Shown: in pieces, positions 15,200 through 23,713 of the stretch
How the letters are laid out: each line of letters opens with the position of its first letter
Position numbering within the stretch: position 1 is the first letter of the stretch
Source: Methanobacteriota archaeon
GTDB taxonomy: Archaea > Methanobacteriota > Methanobacteria > Methanobacteriales > Methanobacteriaceae
DNA length: 39,224 nt
Assembly (NCBI GenBank): GCA_023434825.1
Contig: JAEYSH010000222.1
Coordinates: 1-39,224, forward strand
Direction: 5' to 3'
The notes under the pieces: model-generated
What the model was told of the DNA's origin: nothing
The model's database searches: none
The model's input: the letters and a program-made list of their open reading frames with translations, nothing else
Position numbers and translations under genes: made by a program

Positions 15200-16856
15200 A
15201 ATGGTTAGCCCATCTTGTTTCAGTTCTATATCCGTAGCGATAATCCCATCTGTATTTTACTTTGTATTTTGTGACATATATGTAGGAATATCTCCATTTC
15301 TTTCCTATTTTTGTTCTTATTCTCTTTTTGGCGGTGTATGGAACTGTATATTTTATCCTGTATTTTTTGTTACTTAACCTGTATGCAACTGTTACCTGAT
15401 AGCTGTAAGGCTCCCAGGCATATATCTGATAAGTCCGTGTATTAATTGGGGATTGATTTACTCCATTTAAAGCAATATATTTTAATGTTTGGCTTGTATT
15501 TATTGCAATTGGGCCGGTATATGGTGTACTTGCTGTTGTTGGGGCGCTGCCATCAGTAGTATAAAATATGTTAACGCCAGTATTTGCTGATAAACTAACT
15601 GTTTGGGGAGAATAATAAGCTCCACTTGCAAGATTTGCGTTTACATTCCATGTGCAGTCATGAACGAGAACTTTTTCATAGTTACTGTCTGTACCTGGTT
15701 TTGATAGGAAAACTACATAATTTCCATCTGTACTTATAACTGGGAAATAACTTCCAAAGCTAAATTGATCATTGTTTGAATCAACACTGATTCTTGATGT
15801 TTTTCCAGAACTCATATTATAAAAGAAGACATCAGCTACGCCGTTAGTATCTCCTTCCACAAGATTGTTTGCAAATGAATAATATGTTACATATAATCCA
15901 TTTCCACTAATTGAAGGGTTTACACTTGCCCCGTTAGCCTGTTCACCATTTGAATTAACACTGACTCTTGATGTCATTCCAGTTACTGTATTATGAACGA
16001 AAATGTCACTATTTCCTGCGGTGTCTCCGGGACATAAATTATTTGCATTTGATTGGAATGCAATTATTGTCCCATTAATGTTAATTGAAGGGTTAAAACT
16101 TGGTCCATTTCCTTCATTACCATAAGGATCCACGCTTACTTTGATTGTTTCATTAGTTAAAATATTATAAAGGTAAATTTGCCCAGCTTGATAAGCTACA
16201 TGAGTTCCATCTGCACTTACAACAGGATTAGTACAGTAACCAGAACTTATAATGGTTGTATTACATAATAAACGGTCATAGAGATATATGCTGCTAGGTC
16301 CATTACTTCCGGCCAGTATTGTGTTATAGAATTCATAAGCAATATAACGTCCATCACCACTTATGGATGGATTGTAACTGTTTCCATTTAATTGAAGTAC
16401 AGTAGAATTGAATATTATTCGGGACATTGTTCCAGTAAGCATATCATGTATAAAGATATCGGAACATCTATTAGTATCTAAAGGTACCAGGTTATCTGCA
16501 ACTGAATCAAATACAATATAACGTCCGTTTGAATTTATTGAAGGGTTGTAACTATTCCCATTACTTTGTGCACCTGTAGAGTCAACGCTTACTCTGTAAG
16601 TTTGGTTAGTAATTTTGTTATAAACAAAAATATCGCTTTTACCATTGGTATCATTTGGAACTAGGTTACTTGCATCTGAACTATAAACTGCATAATTTCC
16701 ATCAGCACTTATTGCGGGATTAAGACTGCCTCCATTGGGTTGGCTTCCTGTTGCATTTATATTAATCTGTATAGTTGTATCTGCTGCAGAAGCGGAATTA
16801 CAAAGTATAAAAGTCAATGTAATCATTAGAATTATTAAAGTTAATTTTTTTAGCAA
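15186..16856 (-). CDS. Secreted beta-propeller protein with chitobiase-like and Tyr/Arg-rich C-terminal regions
   Basis: 556 residues, exported. It starts at a TTG seven bases after AAGGAGGTG. Residues 1-24 are a signal peptide ending SASA/AD. From about 45 to 410 there are seven TolB/PD40-type repeats with the pattern NPSIS-x-G-x-Y followed by DTNG-x-SDIF, so probably a seven-bladed propeller with Asp/Asn loops that could bind calcium. Blades three and four are shortened. At about 413-480 lies a chitobiase/hexosaminidase C-terminal-like domain (FYTTDGSAPTTASTPYTGPI). The last 75 residues are extraordinarily rich in Tyr, Arg, Lys and Trp. A surface protein, possibly fixed to the pseudomurein wall by its basic tail; no enzymatic residues are evident. 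Confidence 0.8.
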   Translation of the reverse strand: MLKKLTLIILMITLTFILCNSASAADTTIQININATGSQPNGGSLNPAISADGNYAVYSSDASNLVPNDTNGKSDIFVYNKITNQTYRVSVDSTGAQSNGNSYNPSINSNGRYIVFDSVADNLVPLDTNRCSDIFIHDMLTGTMSRIIFNSTVLQLNGNSYNPSISGDGRYIAYEFYNTILAGSNGPSSIYLYDRLLCNTTIISSGYCTNPVVSADGTHVAYQAGQIYLYNILTNETIKVSVDPYGNEGNGPSFNPSININGTIIAFQSNANNLCPGDTAGNSDIFVHNTVTGMTSRVSVNSNGEQANGASVNPSISGNGLYVTYYSFANNLVEGDTNGVADVFFYNMSSGKTSRISVDSNNDQFSFGSYFPVISTDGNYVVFLSKPGTDSNYEKVLVHDCTWNVNANLASGAYYSPQTVSLSANTGVNIFYTTDGSAPTTASTPYTGPIAINTSQTLKYIALNGVNQSPINTRTYQIYAWEPYSYQVTVAYRLSNKKYRIKYTVPYTAKKRIRTKIGKKWRYSYIYVTKYKVKYRWDYRYGYRTETRWANHWVLK

Positions 16857-17227
16857 TTATTTTCACCTCCTTAAATTTATTTAAAATGATTTTTGGAAAA
16901 ATTAATCATTTAGACATTATTATGTAATTAGTGAAGTTATTAATAACTTAATACATTATATTTGAAATAATAAGATTTATAAATAATTAAATGAAATAAA
17001 GATATATCTTAAAAGGTTTATTATTTAAAAAATCACTAATTTTTTGTTTATCTTCCAATAAATAGATTAAAAGAATTTTAAACACATTTATAATTTAATA
17101 TTACATAAATGGGTACTTAGCAACTTTAATTTAAATAAATGGCATTCTGCTAAGTTTAAATAAAAATACTTTAGTTTAAAGTCACAATTGAAAACTTAAA
17201 ATACCTCCTATTCCAAATAGTGAAAAT
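16857..17227. other. Divergent promoter region
   Basis: 371 bp between the minus-strand propeller gene and the plus-strand phosphorylase. It contains AT-rich promoter-like DNA only. The phosphorylase has no Shine-Dalgarno, and CTTAAAATACC at about 17193-17203 is correctly spaced to be a TATA box for a leaderless message. Confidence 0.35.
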
Positions 17228-17998
17228 ATGATAGGAATTATAGGTGGAACAGGAATATACGAAATAGTGGAAATGGGAGAAGAAGTAGAAACAAAAATCA
17301 TTGAAACTCCCTATGGAGAATCACCAGAAATCACAGTTTTTAAATTACATGATAAAGAAATTGCTTTTATGCCCAGACACGCAAAAGGACATGCTAATCC
17401 GCCCCATATGATAAATTACAGGGCTAATATATATGCAATGAAAAAAATGGGTGTTGAAAGAATAATGGCTACTAATGCTGTCGGATCTCTGGATATAGAT
17501 GTTAAACCTGGAGATTTTTTAGTGCCTCATGATTTTCTTGATTTTACTAAAGTAAGGGAATTTACCTTCTATGATGAAAAAACGGTGCATATTGATATTA
17601 CAGAGCCTTATTGTCATAATTTGAGAGATACATTAATTTCATCAGGAAATGTAGTGGAAAATGGAGTTTATGTTTGTACAGAAGGCCCTAGATTTGAAAC
17701 TGCTGCAGAAATAAAGATGTTCAAGCAGCTTGGAGGTTCAGTTGTGGGAATGACTGGAATACCCGAAGCAATACTTGCAAGAGAGCTTGAAATCTGTTAT
17801 GCAAGTATATGCATGGTTTCTAATTATGCAGCATCTATTTCACCTACAAAACTTACAATTGATGAAGTATTTGAGATTGTTGAAAGTAAAAAGGATGATT
17901 TAGTTAAATTAATTAATGATGCAATATTAAAAACTCCAGCAGAAAGAGATTGCCCCTGTAAATATGCACTTGTAGGTGCAGAAGTGGATGAAGTTTAA
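17228..17998 (+). CDS. 6-oxopurine nucleoside phosphorylase, probably methylthioinosine phosphorylase
   Basis: 256 residues, MTAP/PNP family. Starts MIGIIGGTGIYEI (phosphate loop). PRHAKGHANPPHMINYRANI and CTEGPRFETAAEI are family signatures, and GMTGIPEAILARE gives the ribose-site Met and Glu. Where adenine-specific MTAP has Asp (TDYD), this protein has Asn in SNYAAS, the change that selects 6-oxopurines. The likely reaction is 5'-methylthioinosine (or inosine/guanosine) plus phosphate to hypoxanthine and methylthioribose-1-phosphate. This fits the archaeal route in which methylthioadenosine is first deaminated. Stand-alone gene. Specificity is an inference from that residue. Confidence 0.85.
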   Translation: MIGIIGGTGIYEIVEMGEEVETKIIETPYGESPEITVFKLHDKEIAFMPRHAKGHANPPHMINYRANIYAMKKMGVERIMATNAVGSLDIDVKPGDFLVPHDFLDFTKVREFTFYDEKTVHIDITEPYCHNLRDTLISSGNVVENGVYVCTEGPRFETAAEIKMFKQLGGSVVGMTGIPEAILARELEICYASICMVSNYAASISPTKLTIDEVFEIVESKKDDLVKLINDAILKTPAERDCPCKYALVGAEVDEV

Positions 17999-18224
17999 AT
18001 TGGATAAACTATGCTTTTTAATTTTGAAATAACACATAATATTCCAATATTTTTTTAAAAACATACTTTTAATTGGAATTTAGGTTCAATAAGCAATTAT
18101 CAGGCATTATATACAAAAATTTAAGTATTTATTATATGAAGCAGATAAATAATTAAGATATAAAATTAATCAAATACTAAATTACTGCACTGTTTTTAAT
18201 TACACTTATTTAAAGGAGATTTAT

Positions 18225-19142
18225 ATGTTAAATGATCTGCAGAATGAAATTATAAAACTTAAAGAAGAAAAAAATGCAATTATACTGGCTCATAATTACC
18301 AGATCGGCGAAATACAGGAGATAGCTGATTTTATGGGGGATTCTCTGGAATTATGCATAAAGGCATCAGAAATAGAAGACACGGACATTGTAATTTTCTG
18401 TGGAGTTGATTTCATGGCTGAAACTGCAGCTTTACTTAACCCGGATAAAAAAATATTAATCCCCGATACTCAAGCGGAGTGTCCAATGGCCAATATGCTC
18501 CCTGCAGGTGAAGTAAGAAAAGCAAAAGAAAGGCATCCAGACGCGGCTGTTGTTTTATACGTTAACACACTTGCAGAGGCAAAAGCAGAAGCAGATATAC
18601 TTTGTACATCTTCAAATGCAGTAAAAGTTGTTGAAAGTCTTGATGAAGATACAATACTCTTTGGGCCGGATATGAACCTTGCTTGGTATGTTTCAGAGAA
18701 AACAGATAAGGAAATAATTCATATACCTGAAGGCGGGCACTGCTATGTTCACAAGATGTTTACCGGGGAAATCTTCTTTTTAAGGGAAAAATATCCTGAT
18801 GCAGATATAATTGTACATCCTGAGTGTAATCCAGAGATTCAAAAGATGGCTGATTACGTTTTAAGTACTGGAGGCATGGTTAGCCACGTTAAAGAATCAC
18901 CTAAAGATACTTTTATAATTGGAACTGAAGTTGACATGGTAACAAGGCTTAAACGAGAAAATCCGGATAAAACCATTATTCCAGCTTTATCTGAAGCCAT
19001 ATGCGAAACAATGAAACTTCACACACTGGAAAAAGTTAAAAATTCACTTTTAAATGAGGAATATGTTGTAGCAGTGGATCCAGAGATTGCAGATAAAGCA
19101 AGAACTTCAGTGGAGCGAATGATTAAAGTTTCAAAGCGTTAA
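18225..19142 (+). CDS. nadA: Quinolinate synthase A
   Basis: 305 residues, archaeal length. It condenses iminoaspartate with dihydroxyacetone phosphate to quinolinate for NAD. The 4Fe-4S ligands are present: C86 (AECPMAN), C201 (HPECNPE) and C260 (EAICETM). AHNYQIGEIQEIADFMGDS is the conserved N-terminal substrate segment. GGAG lies eight bases before the ATG. nadB and nadC are not adjacent, so it is transcribed alone. The three pseudo-symmetric Rossmann-like repeats of the family are all intact. Confidence 0.95.
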   Translation: MLNDLQNEIIKLKEEKNAIILAHNYQIGEIQEIADFMGDSLELCIKASEIEDTDIVIFCGVDFMAETAALLNPDKKILIPDTQAECPMANMLPAGEVRKAKERHPDAAVVLYVNTLAEAKAEADILCTSSNAVKVVESLDEDTILFGPDMNLAWYVSEKTDKEIIHIPEGGHCYVHKMFTGEIFFLREKYPDADIIVHPECNPEIQKMADYVLSTGGMVSHVKESPKDTFIIGTEVDMVTRLKRENPDKTIIPALSEAICETMKLHTLEKVKNSLLNEEYVVAVDPEIADKARTSVERMIKVSKR

Positions 19143-19187
19143 ATTCTTTTATATATTTTTTAAAATTTTAAGAAAAAAATAATTAGT

Positions 19188-19589
19188 CTATTCTTTTCCA
19201 CTTACAAGGAAATAAAATTCTACAATAATCGCAATTGCAATTCCAATCATTATAAGTATTAAAAAGATACTTAAACCCCAATTTATGAAGGAATTGTAGA
19301 AATTAAATGGGAATACTGCATAAACAAAATATGTAGAAATTAGAGCCGCGATATTTATAATTATTTTTACTATATGGCGGAACCATTCGGGATTATAAGC
19401 TAGTAATAAAACATTACCGATAATTGCAGTTATTATAGACAGATTTACAATCCATAACACTTCATTAAGGGCGGGAGTAATAAAATAGATGTTCCAGTTC
19501 AGTAAATTGTTTACAATGAATAGAAAAATGAGGTTAAAAATTACTGCAGCAATATATTCTGATTTTCTGTTTTTTTTATTATTTTCCAT
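19188..19589 (-). CDS. Four-helix membrane protein, unknown function
   Basis: 133 residues with four hydrophobic helices (about 10-30, 42-62, 73-97 and 104-128) and a short basic N-terminus (ENNKKNRKS). AAGGGA is the ribosome site five to six bases before the ATG. No family motif identified; loops are short and contain Trp and Asn. It is convergent with nadA (45 bp). Possibly one of the small multi-span proteins common in Methanobacterium. Function unknown. Confidence 0.65.
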   Translation of the reverse strand: MENNKKNRKSEYIAAVIFNLIFLFIVNNLLNWNIYFITPALNEVLWIVNLSIITAIIGNVLLLAYNPEWFRHIVKIIINIAALISTYFVYAVFPFNFYNSFINWGLSIFLILIMIGIAIAIIVEFYFLVSGKE

Positions 19590-19824
19590 GAAATCCCTTC
19601 TAAGAAAATATACATTATTATTTTGTTTTAAAGAAATAAAAATGTAACTATGTTATAAAATATCGTTATTATTAATTTTAAGGCATAGAAATCCTTAAAG
19701 AAGTTTTAATACTAATATATTCTTTACATGTTGAATATTGTTTTTTTAGCTTGATTACTTTTCAAATGCTCTTGGAATAACTCCTTATTATAAAAATTAG
19801 ATAAAAAAACTGGAGGAAATAAAA

Positions 19825-20958
19825 ATGCAGGCAAGAAGTGGAGTAGCTAATCTTCCTTTACATGGGGGGCATGCACCGAGCTGGCTCTTTAAACGAATGG
19901 TTAAGCTTACAGAAGGTATTATGAATGTTATTTTATACGAATACGATTCTGATGAGTTTTTAAGGCGCATATCTGATCCTTACTGGTTCCAAGCTCTTTC
20001 ATGTGTTATTGGATTTGACTGGCACTCATCTGGAACCACCACAACCACATGCGGGGCATTGAAGATGGCTATAAATCCTGAAGAACATGGAATAATGATT
20101 GCCGGCGGTAAAGGTAAAAATTCGAGAAGAACACCACAAGACATTGAAACGGGTTCTGCAATTCTTTCATTATCTTCAAAGAAGGAAGAAGAATTAATTC
20201 ATTCAAGTAAAATATCTGCAAAAATAGACAATTCATGTATTCAGGATGGTTATGACCTTTATCATCATTCTTTCCTTTTCAATGAATCTGGAAACTGGGC
20301 AGTCATTCAACAGGGCTTAAATACTGATAACAGGTATGCGAGGCGTTACCATTGGCTTTCTGAGGGTATTGATGAAATAATAGAAGAGCCCCATAACGGA
20401 ATATGCTGCGATGAATTTAAGGATGATACACTGGATATGACTTCCAAAATGAGCCATGAAGCAAGAGATATAAGTGTTGATCTTATACGAGATAATCCTG
20501 ATCATTTAAGGCGCTATTTTATAAAGGAATCACAGACTTTACTTACAGACTTTTTCAGTCATAATTCATCCAGTAACTTTAAAGAGGTAAATATGCCAAG
20601 CCATCACCCGGTTTTGGACATGGATATGAATGAAAATGAATTCAGGGTTTTAAAAAATGCATATGAACTGCAACCTGAAAATTACGAAGAACTAATTTCT
20701 GTGGTGGGAATGGGGCCCAAAAAAATCAGGGCGCTTGCTTTAATATCAGATCTGATTTATGGGACTGAATCAAGCTGGAATGATCCGGTGAAATTCAGTT
20801 TTACTCATGGTGGAAAGGATGGTTTTCCATATCCAGTAAACAGGGAAGTATATGATCATTCTATTTTAACTCTTAAAGAAGCTCTTTATGAAGCTAAACT
20901 GGAAAAAAAGGATAAATATAACGCTATAAAAAGATTGGAATCATTTATAAAGGTTTAA
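19825..20958 (+). CDS. DUF763 family protein with helix-hairpin-helix
   Basis: 377 residues with an excellent GGAGG site. The N-terminal half carries the DUF763 signature: SGVANLPLHGGHAPSWLFKR, DPYWFQALSCVIGFDWHSSG and AGGKGKNSRRTPQDI. The motifs are rich in His, Asp, Thr and Lys, as in a nuclease or phosphotransferase active site, but no activity has been shown for the family as far as I know. At about 290-310 there is a helix-hairpin-helix (ISVVGMGPKKIRALALISDL) of the kind that binds DNA backbone. The combination suggests a DNA-processing role; this is inference. Family assignment is from the N-terminal motifs and is confident. Confidence 0.85.
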   Translation: MQARSGVANLPLHGGHAPSWLFKRMVKLTEGIMNVILYEYDSDEFLRRISDPYWFQALSCVIGFDWHSSGTTTTTCGALKMAINPEEHGIMIAGGKGKNSRRTPQDIETGSAILSLSSKKEEELIHSSKISAKIDNSCIQDGYDLYHHSFLFNESGNWAVIQQGLNTDNRYARRYHWLSEGIDEIIEEPHNGICCDEFKDDTLDMTSKMSHEARDISVDLIRDNPDHLRRYFIKESQTLLTDFFSHNSSSNFKEVNMPSHHPVLDMDMNENEFRVLKNAYELQPENYEELISVVGMGPKKIRALALISDLIYGTESSWNDPVKFSFTHGGKDGFPYPVNREVYDHSILTLKEALYEAKLEKKDKYNAIKRLESFIKV

Positions 20959-21651
20959 AAAATTTTAATCCAATTTTGAGTTTAGAATTTAGTGTTTTTA
21001 AGTTAAGTTTAATCAAGTATTAGTTCATTAATTCAATATTTTGAAGGAAAATCAGTCGCAATTTAATCTTTATACTCTTGATTTTTTAAAATAATTAAAA
21101 ATTATAGTATTTATATTGATTCATATATAGGTAAAAGACTATTTTTGCTTATTTTTAGAAATTTCATTCAGTATAAAGATCATCAATTGATGATGCAATA
21201 TTATTAAATTTACTTCGTTAAACAGAACTATAACGAACCAAAATAATTTTTATCAAATTCTTGATTTTCTGAAAATAATTTGAAAATAGAATATCATTTT
21301 TATTTCCTTCAAATTATAAAATATTTTTAAAACATTTTTTATATAAAATTTGAAATAACGATTTAAAGAAAAATCAATATTTTTATCATGGTTTTTTTGC
21401 CACATTTAGCTTTTTTTGTGATTCTTTAAATATTAGAAGCAAAATGAAAAATTAATTTAGAAAATTTTAAATGTAGGTAATTACTATTTCTTAAATAAGT
21501 AATTAAGATTGCTTAAATTCTAATCGGAATGTGTAATACAAGCACATTTTAAATAGAATTATTTAGAAGTTAAATCAATTTCAGATTAATTAAAACAAAT
21601 TAATAATCTAATTTCTTATAAAACACTTTAAAAGTATTATAATCATTTTTT
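20959..21651. other. Gene-free AT-rich region
   Basis: About 690 bp with no plausible reading frame. It contains a 16-bp perfect palindrome (21179-21194, ATCATCAATTGATGAT) and an inverted repeat TTCGTTA/TAACGAA with a ten-base gap (21214-21237). I see no promoter, tRNA or pseudogene in it. Confidence 0.4.
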
Positions 21652-21703
21652 AGGGGTGCATGGAACGAAGCCCTCCATGTCATTTCCTGCACTCCTTTTT
21701 TTA
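21652..21703 (+). ncRNA. Candidate small structured RNA or strong terminator
   Basis: A GC-rich island in very AT-rich DNA. AGGGGTG (21652-21658) pairs with CACTCCT (21690-21696). Inside it CATGGA (21659-21664) pairs with TCCATG (21674-21679) around a nine-base loop. A ten-base bulge lies on the 3' side. A T-run follows directly. The nearest upstream gene ends 700 bp away, so a self-standing RNA is more likely than a simple terminator. TTTAAAAGTAT (about 21627-21637) is roughly placed as its TATA box. Confidence 0.4.
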
Positions 21704-21730
21704 TTTCTAAACTTTTTTAGAAAAAAAGCT

Positions 21731-21907
21731 ATCAAACACTAAGTGTTTGATGCACCGAAAATCAAAGATTTCCGGGTGTTTAATCAAAAAATCCTACAAA
21801 ATCCACGATTTTGTTGCCCAAAAAATCTTTGATTTTTCGACGGCCTCACGAAAAATTAAATCAGGCAAAAACTTCGTTTTTGTTGCGTCAAAATCTTTGA
21901 TTTTGAC
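21731..21907. repeat. Array of short perfect hairpins
   Basis: Six consecutive inverted repeats: ATCAAACACT/AGTGTTTGAT (21731-21751, one-base centre); AAATC/GATTT with AAA loop (about 21761-21773); ACAAAATC/GATTTTGT with CAC loop (21796-21814); AAAAATC/GATTTTT with TTT loop (21821-21837); CAAAAAC/GTTTTTG with TTC loop (21866-21882); and GTCAAAATC/GATTTTGAC with TTT loop (21887-21907). Most share an AAATC-NNN-GATTT core. A related cluster lies at 29495-29561. Confidence 0.75.
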
Positions 21908-21990
21908 AGTTTTCGTTCGGAAGGATAAAATTAATCTTTGTATATTAGTAATTAATATATTTCAAAACATAATATCTATGGTGGAGAGTT

Positions 21991-22686
21991 TTGAAAAGCA
22001 AAACATTAATTTTGGTTTTAATTTTAATTGCAAGCATAATCGGAATATCTGGTTGCACAAGCCAGAATAGTGATAATGTAAGTTCTAATTACAGTAATCA
22101 AACTTCTACTTCTCAGATAAATAGCACTCAAACAACTCCTGCAACTACAAAAGCCTATGAATCCACAGGAATTTGCACGTATGTGGTAGATGGAGACACT
22201 ATCGACGTTCAAGGAGTGGGCAGAATTCGATTTGTGGGAGTTAATACTCCTGAAAGAGGTCAGTCTGGTTATCAGGAAGCTAAAGACTTTGTAGTGAGCC
22301 AGTGCCTTGGAAAAACTATTGGCCTGGATATAGATAATGCCAAACACTATGATAAGTATGGAAGAACTCTGGCTGTTGTTTATGTTGGAGATACCAATTT
22401 AAATGCTGAATTACTAAAAAAAGGGTATGCTGAGGTAATGTATATTCCTCCATCTGAATTTGATCCTTACGCTTGGGCTGGAAACACTAATTCAATAACT
22501 AAAATCACCAGCTCTAACACTAAAAGTGTAAGTGGAACTTATATTGCAAATAGTAATTCTAAAAAATTCCATCTTTCTTCATGTTCTTATGCAGCTAAAA
22601 TGAGCGAATCAAATAAAGTATTTTACAAATCACGCGCAGAAGCAATTGCTGCTGGTTATGAGCCATGTAAAGTATGTAAACCTTAA
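21991..22686 (+). CDS. Thermonuclease-like lipoprotein with Ada-like zinc domain
   Basis: 231 residues, TTG start behind GGTGGAG. Residues 1-22 are a lipoprotein signal (IIGISGC, lipid Cys at C22), followed by a Ser/Thr/Asn-rich linker to about 55. The staphylococcal nuclease domain (58-155) keeps the calcium and catalytic residues: VDGDT (D67, D69), R80, E88 in RFVGVNTPE, and R125 in KYGRTLA, at the same spacing as R35/E43/R87 of the model enzyme. The C-terminal 50 residues have H194, C198 and CxxC (C226, C229), probably an Ada-like zinc knuckle. An extracellular, membrane-anchored nuclease for nucleic acid scavenging or defence is the natural reading. Confidence 0.85.
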   Translation: MKSKTLILVLILIASIIGISGCTSQNSDNVSSNYSNQTSTSQINSTQTTPATTKAYESTGICTYVVDGDTIDVQGVGRIRFVGVNTPERGQSGYQEAKDFVVSQCLGKTIGLDIDNAKHYDKYGRTLAVVYVGDTNLNAELLKKGYAEVMYIPPSEFDPYAWAGNTNSITKITSSNTKSVSGTYIANSNSKKFHLSSCSYAAKMSESNKVFYKSRAEAIAAGYEPCKVCKP

Positions 22687-22810
22687 ACGTGTAAACTATA
22701 ACTAATTAATAGAGCAATTTAACATTTCATGTTAGTAAACAATACTCATAAAGCTTATAAAATCCATTAAACTACTAAAAAAACAGCAAATTGCAGAAGT
22801 TGATTAATTT

Positions 22811-23470
22811 ATGGATATAAAACAGTATTTTACAGTATCTTTCATAATAGCTTTAGGACTTTTAATTTTAGAATTATGGAGATATTTAGATGACCCTTTG
22901 AATATATACCACATTCCTATAGTATTTTTCTTCTTATTTGGAGTAATAATCAACATATTTGAAATTAGAGAAAACTATGATAGAAATTCAATTCTTTTAG
23001 TTAGTTCTATAATTCTTGCTTTAATGTGGATTTTGGGTTTTACTCAAGTTCCGGCTGAAAATACGACTTTTTACCTGATACTGGGAGGATTTACATTATT
23101 AGCTGTACTATGGATCATATATGCAATTAAAAGTGAAGAAAAGAAACAGAAGAAGCTTGAATATTATGATGATATTCTTTTTGGAAATCCTTATGATTTA
23201 GCCACTTTAAATAACAAAGGAGTTGAATTAGCAAGTCAGGGTAAAAAAAGAAAAGCAATGGAATGTTTTAACAGTGTTTTAGAAATTGATCCAGATGATG
23301 CAGCAGCATTAAGTAATAAAGGTATTATAATGAAAGGGAAAGACTATTATGCCTCTAAAGAGTATATTGAAAGAGCAGAAAATTTAGATCCCGGTTTAGA
23401 AAAAGCAATAGTGTCTGGAAAGCTCATTTTAGGCGATAATGGAAATAATAAGTTTCAGCCCAAAAAATAG
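22811..23470 (+). CDS. Membrane protein with C-terminal TPR repeats
   Basis: 219 residues. Four transmembrane helices (about 6-24, 36-51, 60-78 and 86-106) are followed by a Lys-rich junction (KSEEKKQKK). The cytosolic domain has two tetratricopeptide repeats (about 135-168, LNNKGVELASQGKKRKAMEC with EIDPDDAAAL, and 169-200). TPRs bind partner proteins; the partner is not evident here. Start at ATG 22811 has no clear Shine-Dalgarno. Unrelated in sequence to its neighbours. Confidence 0.75.
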   Translation: MDIKQYFTVSFIIALGLLILELWRYLDDPLNIYHIPIVFFFLFGVIINIFEIRENYDRNSILLVSSIILALMWILGFTQVPAENTTFYLILGGFTLLAVLWIIYAIKSEEKKQKKLEYYDDILFGNPYDLATLNNKGVELASQGKKRKAMECFNSVLEIDPDDAAALSNKGIIMKGKDYYASKEYIERAENLDPGLEKAIVSGKLILGDNGNNKFQPKK

Positions 23471-23713
23471 CCTTTAAAAATTATTCAAATACTTGAAGCA
23501 TATTTTAAATTCTTTATAGCTTAAAACTAGTTAATTTTCGTCAAGAAAAATTTTTCTATTAAATTCAAAATTGAAGAACGATGAATAATGTATATTGTAA
23601 ATTTACTAAATTTTTTAGTGAAATAGGAATTATTTAATCTTCTTAGTATTTTTTCCAATTATAATTTTTAAATATAGAAAAGCTTTTAATCATTCCCTTT
23701 CTAATTATACCCT

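Noticed and set aside
21747..22070. Plus-strand reading frame of 107 codons
   Set aside because: It runs through the hairpin array and overlaps the nuclease gene out of frame; it has no ribosome site and no sensible composition.
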